Assembly: GCA_008694505.1 (NCBI GenBank)
Contig: VZDJ01000090.1
Coordinates: 774,034 to 838,033 of the forward strand
Direction of reading: 5' to 3'
Source of the DNA: Cyanoderma ruficeps
Taxonomy: Eukaryota > Chordata > Aves > Passeriformes > Timaliidae
DNA: 64,000 nucleotides
The notes beneath the pieces are model-generated. The model saw nothing but the letters and a program-made list of their open reading frames with translations. It made no database searches and had not been told where the DNA came from. Each line of letters begins with the position of its first letter. Position 1 is the stretch's first letter. Position numbers and translations under genes: made by a program. Of the stretch, positions 42,001-54,400 are shown piece by piece.

Positions 42001-44300
42001 CGTAGTCATGGGCATGCAAGCACAAGCTGTGGGAAGGAAAGTGGTGTTAGTGTGGGCCTTTGTCACTCCTGTTTGAGTGAGGATGGCAGTGGAGGAACAG
42101 GCCTGACACCAGTGGGGCCCACACCTGCTGCCACAGCTGCTGGGGCTGTGTCCCCACTCCAGGGGCTGTGGGGTGGCGGATTTCCCCCGGCTCACAGGTG
42201 TTGCCAGTGCCGTTGTTGCCACCTGTCCCTCTTCTGTCAGTCACAGTGTGACGCTGGTGTGACTGCCACACAGAGAGCCCCTCCTCCTGCACCAGGCATC
42301 CCACGGAAGGTCTTCACCACAGGCAGCCCTTCCCACAGCCCAGTGCCCCTCTGTGCCTGTCCCCAGCGAGGCCAGTGCAGACAAACAAACAGGGACTGCA
42401 GCCAGTGACAGCTGTAGGACCTCAAGGCTTTTTTGACCTGCCACTAGCAGACAGTAGAGTAGCTTCTATAAACACAAGATTTCTGTGTACATATTTTAAC
42501 AGCATTTTTCTTTCAGGACGTTCTGTCATCGCTGCAACATGCTTTTAGTTCCATCTGAAATTTCCTGGGCTTTTCACTCCCTCTTCTCATCTCCTTGAGC
42601 CAAAAAAAAGGGGTCATTTTGGTGAGAAACATTTTGAGTGGCTTTCTCAGAAGCATCTGCACTCTGTGGGACTGGGCAGTTCAAGGCTTGTTTGTTCTTC
42701 TAGGAAATAACTTTTTCATCCCCTTCCCAAACTTACCTTCTAGATCAACATTCAGAACTTCTTCGGGCTCTGACTTCCAGAATCTATTGGTATCCTGAGC
42801 TACCCTCCCGATAAAATTAGTTCTGAATTATTCCACTGGTAGAGCTGTTTTCACTTGTGTGTTAGCTTGTTATGGGAGAGATGAAAGCTACAGGCTGAGG
42901 GATAGATATGGGGGATCAGATATGTAGGTCTAGGGGTAAATATGTAGGGCACAGACTGCCCAGGAAAGGCCAATGAGCATGGACAGACGGATTTCACAGA
43001 GAGCAAAGAGCTGGTGCATTAAGGAAGGCTTGTGGCAGCCAGGGAGGTTGGAGATAGTGAGAATCAGTGTTTCACATCCTAGCAGGAAAGAGAGAGATGT
43101 GAATTTGAACCAGACAAGTGTGCCTCAGAAAAAATGTAGTCCAGCTTGCGAAAAATAACTCCCAACCCCAAAGTAATTTATTGTCTCTCAGCAGACAAAA
43201 GAAGCACATAAAATTGGTTCCACAGGAAGGTCAGATTAAGTGCATGAACAAAATACAAGCATATTATATATGTGTGTGTGTGTGTGTGTGTGTATATACA
43301 TATCTTCTGTTCAGCATCTCTCATTATGGAACTGGGGATCAATCATAACCCCTCAGGGTTTCTTGTCTTGTCCATTGGCTCCTAGCCAGACAACCTCCCT
43401 CCATGGCATTAGACTGGGGGAATGATGAAGAAATAAAGAATTCCATTAAAACAGAAGAAAGGGAGATGGATTCGCAGAGCACTATGGGCTGCCAGGTGTT
43501 TAGGTACAGGCAGAGACTTCATCAGTCCTTGTGGTGTCAGTGCTGCAGAATTACTTTTTCAGCCTGCTGCAAGAGAAAAGTACTACATGAGTACCACTCC
43601 CCAGTTGTTTTGTTGAGTTTTTTTTTGCATAGAGAATGACTGCCTGTCTCTGTAGCTGAGGTTGCAAACAGTTATTTGAGCATCCACATGGCTGCAGTTT
43701 GAGGTTCAGTTACACTGAGCTGCTTACTTGGCAAAGAGAGTTAGAGAACAACTGTATCAGCACTTATACTGCACAGATTTATCTAGATTTTGATGAATCT
43801 GTACAGGCTTTGTCCTCTCTTTATGGGGATTATTTTTTAACCTTGATAAAATGTAGGTGAAAACAAGGCGAATTCTTTGACGTGTTACGCTCTTCACCAC
43901 ATATACATCCCTGCTCTGATGGAGTGTTTGCCAATAAACATTCTCACTAAATTCTTGGTGACAGTGAAAAAAATTAGGTGAAACTATCACAGTTTGCCAA
44001 TGTCACTGGTGAAAGTGAAGCAGAAGTTCTGTTCTGTACCCGAGCATTCACTGAACTTGTTCATGCAATCATTTATACCTCCCTTCGCGCTCCACTTCCA
44101 GTGACAGAATGGCTGTCAGTGTTTCCAACAGCTGCTTCTGATGCCTGATACCATATAAGCCTAAAGACATGGAAAAGGGCAGCTTCTCTGCTGAGAAATC
44201 CTTGCTCCCATGAAAAGGGTCATGACATGATGGTGTATTTCACGTCACCCAAGGCCTTTAGGAAAGGGTACAAATCACAGTGTTCTGTGATTTTTTTTCC
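36021..44300. other. Gene-free interval between GPR162 promoter and CD4
   Basis: About 8.3 kb without any open frame or splice-bordered exon that I can recognise. It is AT-richer than the flanks. It contains a (TG)n microsatellite (43270-43294) and short A/T runs. CD4 polyadenylation signals lie at its right edge. Confidence 0.6.
43270..43294. repeat. (TG)n microsatellite
   Basis: About eleven uninterrupted TG units run between AT-rich flanks (TATATA on both sides). Confidence 0.95.
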
Positions 44301-44306
44301 TCTTCT

Positions 44307-44312
44307 TTTATT
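44307..44312 (-). terminator. Candidate CD4 polyadenylation signal
   Basis: Plus-strand TTTATT (minus AATAAA) lies about 470 bases past the last confidently placed CD4 coding exon. Confidence 0.4.
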
Positions 44313-44780
44313 GCTCCTGGGAGGTTATTGGCAATTTTCACCAACAGCAGTCCAGCACTGTGCTAGCAGAGCTGGAATGAAATTATAGACATCATAGATT
44401 TTTAAAATTTTGTTTCATCCTTGTGTTTGGTTGTGTGCCTTCCATATCCACAACCTGGCTATCCAGATCTCAGATTCACTGTGGACCCTACTGAAGGACT
44501 TTGGAGCTCCTGCTTGGGTTGGGCTAACATCTCTCAATATTAGGATAATTTGAGTGAAACCACTCTGCTCAAAAGTTTCCCAGCACAGTGCTACCATGGG
44601 TTTGGGCTTTAACATAGCTCATAACTCTTAAGCAGGATTTAACATGAGTAGGAGCTGAAAATGCTGAAATTCAGCTGTACGTTTTCACCAAAGGGGCTCA
44701 AGTTCAATTTCTCCCCACTCAGTTATCCAGTTCCTCTCTTGAAAGCAGTTTTTGCCCATTCTGGGTGCCCTCATTGCCAC

Positions 44781-47700
44781 TTACTGTTGACACTGACAGG
44801 TCTTGTTTTCCAGCAAGTGTTGTCTTGCTTGTGCCATCCTTTTTGCCCGTTGCTGCCAAGAGAGAAGGGACAAAGAACAATTGGATATTTTTATGCTTCG
44901 AATGCTTTCCTCTAAAGTGGTAGTAAAGCGGTGTCTGACATCTGCAGACTGCACATCTCAAAAACTTGCTTTGAGTCCAAGGACTGACCCTTTGTCTGTT
45001 CTGCCCTGTACCCAGACAGGAAACCTGACTCCTGCTGTGGTTTGGAGAGCCAGTAATCTCTGCACCTTTCACAGGGACCATGGCACTCACCCTTCTCCGC
45101 TGCCAGTTTATACCACTGATGATGCACAGGCACCCGAGGGCAAACGCCAATAAGCTGCCACCAACGGCTGCTCCAATTATCACGTAGTTAATCCAAACAG
45201 GAGCTTCCTCTGTGGGAGGATAAAAGTGTTTAGAGCAGAAACAAAGAGAATTTTGTAGCTTTAGGGTTGGGGCAGGGACGTGATGCTAATTTCCGTACCC
45301 ACGAGGTAATGAAGGCTGATCTTTCTGTCACTGTCTTCTATGAGGTGACAGCTCCACAGCCCTGCAGCACTGATGTTCACCTCCAGCTTTACTTCCTGCT
45401 GCTTTGAGTTCTTAATGTCCATCTCAGTCCCATTCACACGCTCCCAGCGCAAGTAGGCACCGGGTGGGAGCAGTCCCGAGACCTGGCAGGTCAGGGTCAT
45501 ATTGGCTCCTCTGGAGAGTGGCCCAGCAGGGTTAGCTGAGACTGTAAAGATGAGAAAAGGACATGTGAGTGAGGGGATAGGAGGATGGGTCCATCCGTGC
45601 TCTTGTGGTTTGCAAGTTTCTGCAGCTCCTCTTCTTCATGATCCACTTATTTTCCTCTCACCTTTCATCACCACCAGCTCTATCTTGCTCTGTGCATATC
45701 TTCCTTGGTACTCCAGCTGGCACTGGTACTGGCCAGAATGGTTGAAATGGACTTTGGGGAGCTTCACTTCTATGGTACTTTCAGGTTTTCTTTCAGGTAT
45801 CTCAAACAGGAAGCTGCTGCTTTTTTTGGTCTCATGCAGCTGTCCTTGTGCTGTGACATTGAAATCAAGCAGTTCATGAGCATTTGCACCTTCTTGTTGT
45901 TTCCAATTCAGCTGTCCTGTGAAAACTTCTTTCCATTTTATCTTCTGGGAGTTCAGATGCCATGACAAGGTGACAGTGCTATCAACAGTTGCATACTTTC
46001 TTTCCAAATCTGGATTCTGAAAACCTGAATTTAGAAGAGACAAGGAATACAGAGTCAGGAAAAGCCATGGTTACACTTGCCCATGTCTACTCTTGATCCA
46101 GAGTGAGGCACACTGCACTCCATTTAAAAAGGACTTGGAGAAAAGCCACGACATCCTCCAGAAAGGTTAAACAGCATCTGAGAATAAGAGAGCAGAAAGA
46201 TCCAAAGCTCCCAAGCACAGCAGAGCTGAGAAGAACAGACCCCGAGGAAAGGAGAATCTTCTCCTCACCAAGCCTGGGGAGGAAAAACGAATGCAAGAGC
46301 TCAGGCAGCAGAACAATCTCCAAGCTGCATTGTTGGAAGCCCTGGGAAGTCAACCCTGGAGCACCAGTGCTTGGGATGTGGAGATTAAAAGTTAAACTTA
46401 TGAGCTGAAGGGAACATTGGTTCCCAAGGGTGTGTGTGAGTTCCATTTTTGTTGTCACATACCTAATACCTTCACAGCAAAGGAGATGTTCTGATTGATC
46501 AATGGAGAGTCTGAACGGACCTGACACACCCAGGTCCCGCTGTCCATAGCCTCCAGTTTCTTTAAACTCGCTATGTATTTTCGACGGTTCTTGTTTTGTA
46601 ATTCTGCTGTTACTCTGTTATTGTTGCTGTCAAACAATATGATGTTGAGATCAGGTAGAGGACCGGATGAATTTTGCATTAAAATCAGCTCCGGGACCTC
46701 ATTTTGCAGAAAGTGCCCATCCAAAGAGAGGGTCACTGTGAAAAGAAAAAAACACAGCCAGTAAGTCAGTTCCTCTACCTGCGAGAGAGAGAGACAAGTG
46801 TTACAGCAAAGAGAACATGGAGACACCGTGCTCTGGAGATGGAGGAGAAAAGAACTGTGATAGCCTGGGACAGAAGAAATCCACCTGGATAAAGAATCCC
46901 AGCAGAGATGTCTTCCCAAGCTCAGTGGTCCCTCCCCTCCCCTCCTGACGACTCACTCACTCACTCACTCACATTTAAGGATGTGCAGTGATGTGCGGAC
47001 TTTGTGAGAGCCGTATTCACAGGTGTAGATCCCAGCGTCCGAGAGCTTCAAATTCCGCACCTGCAGCTGTTTATGGGGCGCCTTGATGTCAAATCTATCA
47101 GCAATGAAAGCTGATGCTTTTGGAAAAATAGGCTTGGTTAGGAGGGAAGAGGTTTCTCAGCCGTGTAAAGGGAGAAGGGGTAAAGAATTGGAAGTCTTAC
47201 TTTTCCAAAAACTAAATTTATCCATACGACATAGAAGAGTATTATAGTACTTCCAGCTCACAACTGTGTCCCGAGTTAATTTTGAGTCAGGAATTATGTC
47301 CATGCAGTTCAGGGTCACCTCCTCTCCTGCGAGCCCAATCTGGAATTCATTTTCGTGAGCCTTGGTGGAGATCAGGCCTGAAAGTCAATACCCCCCAATA
47401 GAAGGCATAAGTTCACTTTCCGCAGGGTCAGTCAGTAAACACTTCCCAGCCCTCCAAAAAGATGTTGATATTTCTCCTCCCTTTCCCAGACACTGAAATT
47501 ATCCTCAATTTCTGAATTTGTCACTCCTTTATATCATCAAGCAAGCAAGAAAGCAAGCAAGCTCTTTTATTACTTGGCTAATGGTTATTCTCTTTCACAT
47601 ATATTCAGAAAAAAATGAAAAAAATGCCAGTAGTTATGGTGGACTGACCATCATTCATGATTTTGAAATGTCAACAATTTCAGTGAAACAACCTTTTTCC

Positions 47701-48976
47701 ACTGAGTAAGACTTAGTTATTCTATTCGTAGCAAATGAAGGACAACATATGTCAGCCCTCCTTCACTCCCCAGTCACTTGATGCAGCCTGACAGATTTGC
47801 TTGCACCTTCTTCCAGTTTTTGCATGTGAAAACAGAAAAATGAAGAGATAAAGTAAAAACGAAAGACAGAAGGCTGACCTAATGTCAGGTTCCTGTTCTT
47901 AGGAGGAGGGCTATGTGACAGTAAAAGAAATAGGATGTGTAAGGCTGAAGAAACATTAGGAGTGGTTTCTTGGGAGAATCACTTCCTTCCTTCACTGTAA
48001 AGAAAGTTTCTGCAGAAGACCTTAAGATGGAGTTGCCAAAAGTAAGATTGGGAATAACAGGGTTGTGGTCTCCTGCCTCACTGCTGGTAATCTCTCAGAG
48101 ATGCCTGACCTGCAAATCCCCCAGGTGACCTGTGTACTAAGGAGCTGTAGAAAGGTAAAATGAAAAGTTTATATGAGTTCAATGTAGGGTTTGCCAGAAG
48201 TTACATCCCTCTAAGGGGTAACCTGCAACAGTACCCATACAGATTTCTGATAATTGCACATTGAACTACAGAAGTTTATGGTTTTGTCTTAAACTGTGAA
48301 ATTAGAAAATGTTATTAGTAAGAGTTGGTATCTTTTGCTTTTCATTTGGTTCTAGGGTGCACAAGAGATTTCCAATCTTTCCTCTGTGACCAGAGGAATC
48401 AAAGCTGAATATCTGAGAAATCCAGGCTTGGCCTTATTCACTGTCTCTCCTTCCTTGGAAATGAGCACTAAAATAGCCACCAAAGCTTATACCATTAGCA
48501 GTCAAGCTAAGGAGGCCGGTAGCATTCCATTTGTAAGGGCAAATCTGTGATGAGATTCTGAAGATCACAACAGAGGTGTGGTTATGCATCACAGATACAT
48601 TTTTGCCCAGACAGCTGGAGGCAGTGTGGAGGGCAGTATTTTCCACTCTGCTTGGTGTGTATCCTGGTCCTCACACGACCCCCACTCCTGCATCTCTACA
48701 GGGCAGCTCCCCAAACCTGGAGATGCACCTTGGTTTGGGCCAGCAGGTTCAGGAGGCGGGCTGGGAACAACTCAGGGAACAACCTGAATCCCAAAGCTAA
48801 ACCATGTGAAGAATGTTATAGGACACATCAGGAGGAGCCCAGAAATACACCGGGTGTTGTGGGGCTTGTGAAAAGGCTGTGAGAACCATGAGGGTTTGCT
48901 GAGCCCAGGACTCACCCAGATGCAGAAGCAAGAAGGCAGCAGGCGTGCAGCTCAGGGCTGTGCCGCACAGCTCCAT
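44781..48976 (-). CDS. CD4: CD4, T-helper co-receptor, at least eight coding exons
   Basis: Exons are 48916-48976 (signal peptide), 47201-47377 and 46973-47110 (D1; an alternative acceptor starts it at 47116), 46463-46735 (D2), 45662-46024 (D3), 45299-45541 (D4), 45091-45209 (stalk and membrane helix) and 44785-44852 (tail). All junctions are phase-consistent. The order of four Ig domains, one helix (VIIGAAVGGSLLAFALGCLC) and a short tail is that of CD4. The tail has basic residues, a dileucine (QHLLENK) and TCQC, the zinc-clasp motif that binds LCK. D1 has the LNC...YTCEY pair and D4 has TCQ...WSCH. D2 has a single cysteine (TWVCQV). The protein binds MHC class II on T cells. The C-terminus is open: reading through gives a stop at 44781-44783, while a strong GTAAGT suggests one more short exon. 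A 5' UTR acceptor at 49047 implies an upstream non-coding exon. Confidence 0.93.
46951..46973. repeat. (TCAC)n microsatellite overlapping a CD4 splice donor
   Basis: Plus strand ACTCACTCACTCACTCACTC is (GTGA)n on the coding strand. It begins exactly at the donor of the second D1 exon. Confidence 0.95.
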
Positions 48977-49046
48977 CGCTGTGGGAACGCTCCTCCCGTC
49001 CCAGAGAGCAGGGCTGGAAATGCTGTCACTGCCAAGGGATCTCTTC
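48977..49046 (-). other. CD4 5' UTR part of exon with upstream acceptor
   Basis: On the minus strand TTTGTGTCTTCCAG precedes position 49046, a good acceptor 70 bases before the CD4 ATG. It implies that a non-coding first exon and the promoter lie further right. Confidence 0.5.
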
Positions 49047-49449
49047 CTGGAAGACACAAAGGCTGTGTTAATAATGTTTTATTTTCAGGCCTCGGTGGAT
49101 GGTACATGTGTTCCCAGTCAGCTCCCGCCATCCTTCAGCACAGCAAAATGGAAGCTTATTGGGAAAGTCACCAGAGCCCTTTGTTTCAGCGAAGAATCCA
49201 TCTGCAGCACGCCCCTGGAGTTTGGTAATAAACATTTCATTTTACTCATCCCTAGGTTTCTGGCATTCATCAGGCAGCAGCTGTTTATACTGCCAAGAGT
49301 TCTGTGCTTTTTTACTTCTCTATGGTGGGTTATCATCACTCTTGCAGAGATTAAAGCTAAACACATACAGGGCTGCATTAACAAAGAGCACAGCCAGCTC
49401 TGCTGGAAGCAGAGTGAAGTAATTATTTCTTTCTATTTGGCACACCTGA

Positions 49450-49970
49450 GGTCTCGTCTAGGATACAGGGTACATTTTGGGCCCCCAGTACAAGAAGGAT
49501 CCCAACAAAGTGTACAGAGTTTAACGGAGGGGCTAGTGAGATGGTGAGGAAGTTAGAACACCTGACATACAGGGAGAGGCAGAAAACTGGGCTTGACAGG
49601 GAGAAGGGAGCCAAAGTAGAATCTAATTTCAGTTTCCCATTATCTAATGGATATTACCTAGAAGAATAAGCCACATTCTCCTCAGATGTGCACAGGGGAG
49701 GAACAGGAGGCAGCAGCCATATGTTGCACAGGGAAATGTTGACTAGATATAAGGAAAACTTTCTTCCCACTGAAGGTGGTTCAGCAATAGATGCCAAGAG
49801 ATGCCAGGCAATCTCTACCATTGGAGCTCAGAAGTTGCCTTGTCAAGCCCTGAGCAACATGTTGTAGTTTTAGAGTCCACTCAGCTCTGAGTAGGAGAAC
49901 TAACTAGAGACCTCCCAATATCCCTTGCCATCTAAATATTTCTGTGTAATTTTGTGATTCTATGATTACA
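49450..49970 (+). mobile_element. CR1-type LINE 3' fragment upstream of CD4
   Basis: Sense CR1 phrases occur in order: 'tgggcccccagtacaagaag', then 'gttagaacacctgacataca', 'gactagatataaggaaaact' and finally 'tgtgattctatga'. Internal deletions are evident. Confidence 0.7.
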
Positions 49971-50024
49971 GCCTTTAGGCTGTTATTAATATTTTTCTTC
50001 AGGTTTGGGTTTGGTTTTTTNCCA

Positions 50025-50363
50025 CACAGGTTACAAGGCCAGCTCAGCAGAGAGGCAGAAGGCTCCCAGCCCCAGATCAATTTCCAGCAAGCGTTTATTC
50101 CATGTGCCGAAGGTGAATCCGGAGCCAGAGAGAGACCATGTGTTTTTTCTCAGTTATAGAGGGCCTCAGGTTCGTGGGTGGTACAGGGGGCAGGGCAGGG
50201 GGCAAGTGGCCATAGGGAAGACAGTAAACTGGACACCAGGCCCCATAGCCAATGGGAAAACAGGGAAAGGGGATACCATGGGAGGGGGGATGGACGTGTG
50301 AAACCCAAAGAGAAGATTGCACAATGTCTGCAAGGATCCATGAGGGAGAAGCCTTTTGTTACA
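50025..50363 (-). mobile_element. LTR-like segment of an endogenous retrovirus
   Basis: On the minus strand, directly after the env remnant, are an ATTGG/CCAAT box (50249-50253), a TATAA (50154-50158) and an AATAAA (50094-50099), spaced as in a retroviral LTR. The right end, TGTAACAAAAGG on the minus strand, begins with TG. The left end is not fixed because of an N at 50021 and divergence. No clear polypurine tract was found. Confidence 0.4.
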
Positions 50364-51494
50364 CCTGGGAGGGGTTGCTTTTCCAGGGCAAGGGAGTTGG
50401 AAATTCCTTTAAGGGCACAAGGGACTCCACAACTCCTCTGTTTTTACAAACTAAGAAGGCTTCCCCAATGGATTTATGCAAACAGCTAGCAAGGCAGGGA
50501 AACACAAGCAAGATGATAAAAACAATGATTACAATCAAAATTATCCCTTTAACAAAAGATGAAACCCATCCTGTCAGTCCCCAGTGTCTGAAAAATTCAC
50601 TGATCCCGTCTGAGTTTTCAGTCTTTAATTCTTTCACTTGCTCTCTCAGCTTCTGGATGTGTGCATGGATGGATTCTGAGTGTGTAGAGAGGTTGAAACA
50701 GCACATCCCATCAAAATCCTGGCAGCCATGTCCACGGGTGAACAGCAAATAGTCTATCACGGCCCGATTTTGTAGGGTGGCATGCCTGGTAATCTCAGTG
50801 TCACTAAGAAGGTCATTGAGTGCAGCAGAGGTAGCATTTGCCTGCTTACTAAGCCAGCATTCCAGGTGAGAAAGCTCACCAAGGGCCTTGGCTGCGGCCA
50901 CCCAAGGTAAAAATAGGGAGACCGCGACCCTCTTTCCTTTATTCCAATTATAGATTTGGCTATCACAATTTTTGTCAAATTCAGAATATGACTTCTTTTA
51001 GCATTCCAAGTTCCCTTTCTGTTTCCAATTTTGAAGTGAGGTTATGTTTGGGGTAAGGGTAGTAAGCTGCCCAAGGCTACAGGGACCTCCTTGAAGGCGT
51101 GAGGGGATCCCAGCCCATACTCTGTCTCCATAGATAAGAAACACTTCCCAAGGCAGCGCTTTGGGATAGAGTGAGGACACAGGAGGTGTAGGGCTGGTGT
51201 AGTTGCACCGATTTAGGGGGATGTAATCTTTGTTGAATGGGGTTACGTCTTTTTTATGGGCGGACCTAATGAGTTCAAGGTGGGTCAAGAGTGCATCAGG
51301 AGGCTGATATTGAAAATGAATGCAGTAATGAGCCTTGGAGGACCCCAACAAGTTACCAAATTAGATGCAGTTTCTGACTGTAGCAAAGACCAAGTGCTGG
51401 TAACAGCTGCAGCTGGGTGGGCTGACGAGGTGAAGGGGACCATGGCTGCTGGTGCAAGGACACTACTGAGCTCTCCCTCCTTAAACCAAGGCAT
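50359..51494 (-). pseudogene. Broken endogenous retroviral env gene (end of surface part plus transmembrane part)
   Basis: A 180-codon open segment (50359-50901) resembles a retroviral transmembrane envelope subunit. It has an immunosuppressive-type region with a C-x6-CC motif (GCQDFDGMCC), a heptad-like helix and a hydrophobic anchor (GIILIVIIVFIILLVFPCL). Upstream, 50998-51351 carries part of the surface subunit, and 51285-51494 continues it in another frame. At least one in-frame stop at 50998-51000 and one frameshift near 51300 break it, and no gag or pol was recognised beside it. The motif layout is closest to avian alpharetrovirus-type envelopes, judged by eye. It is an old, non-functional copy, in the same orientation as CD4 and about 1.4 kb upstream of the CD4 ATG. 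Confidence 0.75.
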
Positions 51495-51499
51495 ATATC

Positions 51500-54400
51500 A
51501 CAGAAGGGAAGCCAAGCAGCTTAAATGCTCTGGAGAGTGAGCAAGCCAGTGAGGTGACCTCCCTTCTCTGAAAGCATGCCCATGCCAGGCATGTGACAAA
51601 CTGAAGGCTGCAGTCTTAATGGGACTAAGCTCAAAAGAAATGCATGAATAATTTTCTACAGTATTTATATGTATGATGTGCAATACCAAGTGTAATATAT
51701 TCTATTAGAGGCTAATTTAATACTGAAATTAATTTAATGATCAGAGCATGCAAAGCTGTCAAAGACTAGATGAAAACATCAGCACTACATTTAAATGGAG
51801 ATCAGGTCAGCACAACAGTTGACATCCAGACCAATGTAGACATATGCATAGATGGAAAATACGTGTGCAAGAGCAAGACAGCAGCCATATGCACCATCAG
51901 AAGAGAAACAGGTGGCAAGGACACAGTCAGAGGAGACTTGTGTCTTGCCTCGTGCAAAACAAAAAGCCTACCTCAGGCAAGGAAATATTTGCATGAGCTG
52001 TTTTCTGCAAAAATTGTAAAACAAAGGAGCAAGTGCAGACGATTAGAGATCACTCCTAACAAGATGCAGAGGCAGTGATGAAGCACTTTGCTGGGTTAAG
52101 CTACAGAATAAAGAAAGGGGCACTAACAAGGCATCTGTATGCATCTCACTCCAAAGGAACATCAATAACTGAGAACTGGCACAGGGCCATGAGTAAGATC
52201 CATTCCTGAGGTGACAGGAGAAACCTCATCCCTGCTGTGAAATCTCACATCACCAGTTTCTGTGGGATGAAAAAGTCAGCCCCCACTCTAAAGTAATACC
52301 TGTGAATTAACAGCTCAGTGATGGGTTTCAATTTTTTTAAGCCATTAAACTTTATATAAAACCTGAAGGTAACAGAACAAGTAAAAACTAATGAAATCAT
52401 TGAGTCACACCTCATAATTTTGTTTTGACTGGGAATCTCTATTCTCCTGTCGTATGGCTTCAGTTCATTCTTTGCCTTCTTGCTTCCTGGTTATTGAGCA
52501 AAACCATAAAACCAGAGCACTGTGGGACTGGTGAACTGCTGACCTTGTGCATCTTGGTAGATGCAGATTGATGCATCTTTGTTCTTCTGTTTCTTCTCTT
52601 GGTTTCACAACTTCTGCATTCCCACTTTGTTCACACTAATCTTTGTATTTCTGTGGCAGATCTCCACAGTGCGATGTTACCACCTACATGTTACAGATCA
52701 GTGGGGAAAATGGGTTGCCCTCAGCTAGGATTTCTTTTACACACTTTCCCTCTCTCCCTGTTTGTTTCTACTTCTCATGTGTGCCACTTCCAATTCCCCC
52801 CTGCCTTCCTATCTCCTTCTGCATCCCTCCAGGCCAGATCACAGGCAGCGCTGCTCCGGAGTTTACAGCTCTCAGTGAGCAAGGCTCCTGCTCTCATTAG
52901 CGGATGCTTGTAGCAGACCCACAGCCTTCTTACAGGCTGTATCTTATGGTGGTACTCATAAATTAAGCGGTGTCACAGAATGTCCCCAGGCACTGGAACA
53001 TACTCATCAGTCCTGTTAAATTGCTGGTACATTTCCTGACACATTTTTGGCTGGGGACAACTCTTGCTCTCCCGAGCAACTCTTGGGATTCATTTAGGTG
53101 TTAGTGTGGGCCAGGGACCTCTCCCATTAGGTGGCTGGCATGTGGCCAGTTCATTTTGGAGGTTAAGTGGGTTTAATAGCCCAGACCATCTCATGCCAGC
53201 TGGCCTCTGTGCCAGAAACAGTCCAGGCATACTTGATTTATTAGCACGTCTAGCAACGGAGGAGCAGGGCTCCCTCCCAAGTGAACATTGATTTCCTTTT
53301 CATTTTAACTTCCCCCTCTTATTAAACTGGTTTAATTTCCTTCTTGACTTATTTTAATGATCCCTGCCTCTCTGAGGGATAGGAAGAGGAAAGCTGAGGT
53401 AGTGAGTGGGCTTGCTCCAGAGAATGATGCCTGCAGGACCAAGTCATGCCTGGAGAACATCTGCTTGAGAGCAGGGCTGGCAGGCCCTCAGCACCGTACC
53501 CCAGTGGGTGATGGCTACAGAGACCTCTCCACAGGCATGACACAGGAGGAAACTGAAATTAAAGAAAACCTCAACAAATAAAAACTTGGCGACCGCTCCT
53601 GATGCAGAGCAGGCCATCTCCTTTTCTCGGTGTGCTCCTGTGCCTCTTTCTTGCAGTGTGGTTTTGTCTTCTCCTCTCGCTCTTGTTTGTGGCTGTGCTT
53701 TTGATCTGACAGCAGCTCGTTCTGCCAGGGTGTGGGGGGCCCCCCAGCCCCCTCTCCCTCCTCCCCAGGGAGCTTCCGCTGTGGCATTTCCCCTTGCGGT
53801 GCCTGCTGAGGGAGGGCCCAGTGGTGGAGCTGCGTCTTGCCCTGCTCGGGAGTTAGGCTCAGCTGTGGGGCTCTGGGCTAAAGGGATTCACTTCTTCTCA
53901 GTTTCAAAACCTGAAACAAAGCTGACGTGGTTCTTTTACCAAATAGTGGTTTCTTTGAATTTACTTCTTAACGTTAAAGCAAATGTCAGGTGAGCAGCAG
54001 GCGGGGTAAGGGACCAAGTGCAATGAAAATAGCCAGCAGAGAGCAAAGTTATGACAGCAGTGAAGGTCATTTCACAGTCCCTAATGTCCCCATGGACTGT
54101 TTGACCCTGCCTCCATTTCCTCCTGAGCATCTCTGCTCATCCAGGAGCAGTGCCACCCTCCCATTGGAGCTCCTGGGAGAAGGAAGTGCTGGAGCAGGAT
54201 CCATGGGGTCACACAGGTTAAAGCAGCTGATCCTCCCCCTAGAGAGGTCCCACCATCAGGACAAGGCAGGCTGGAGATGTCACTGTGTCATCATCAGGTC
54301 AGCTCCCCTCAGCCATGAAGTGCCCCATGCCCAGTTACATGCCTGGAACCGTGTGGAGGCCACAAGGAGTGGCTCCATCTCCACCGCCCAGGCTGCTCTC

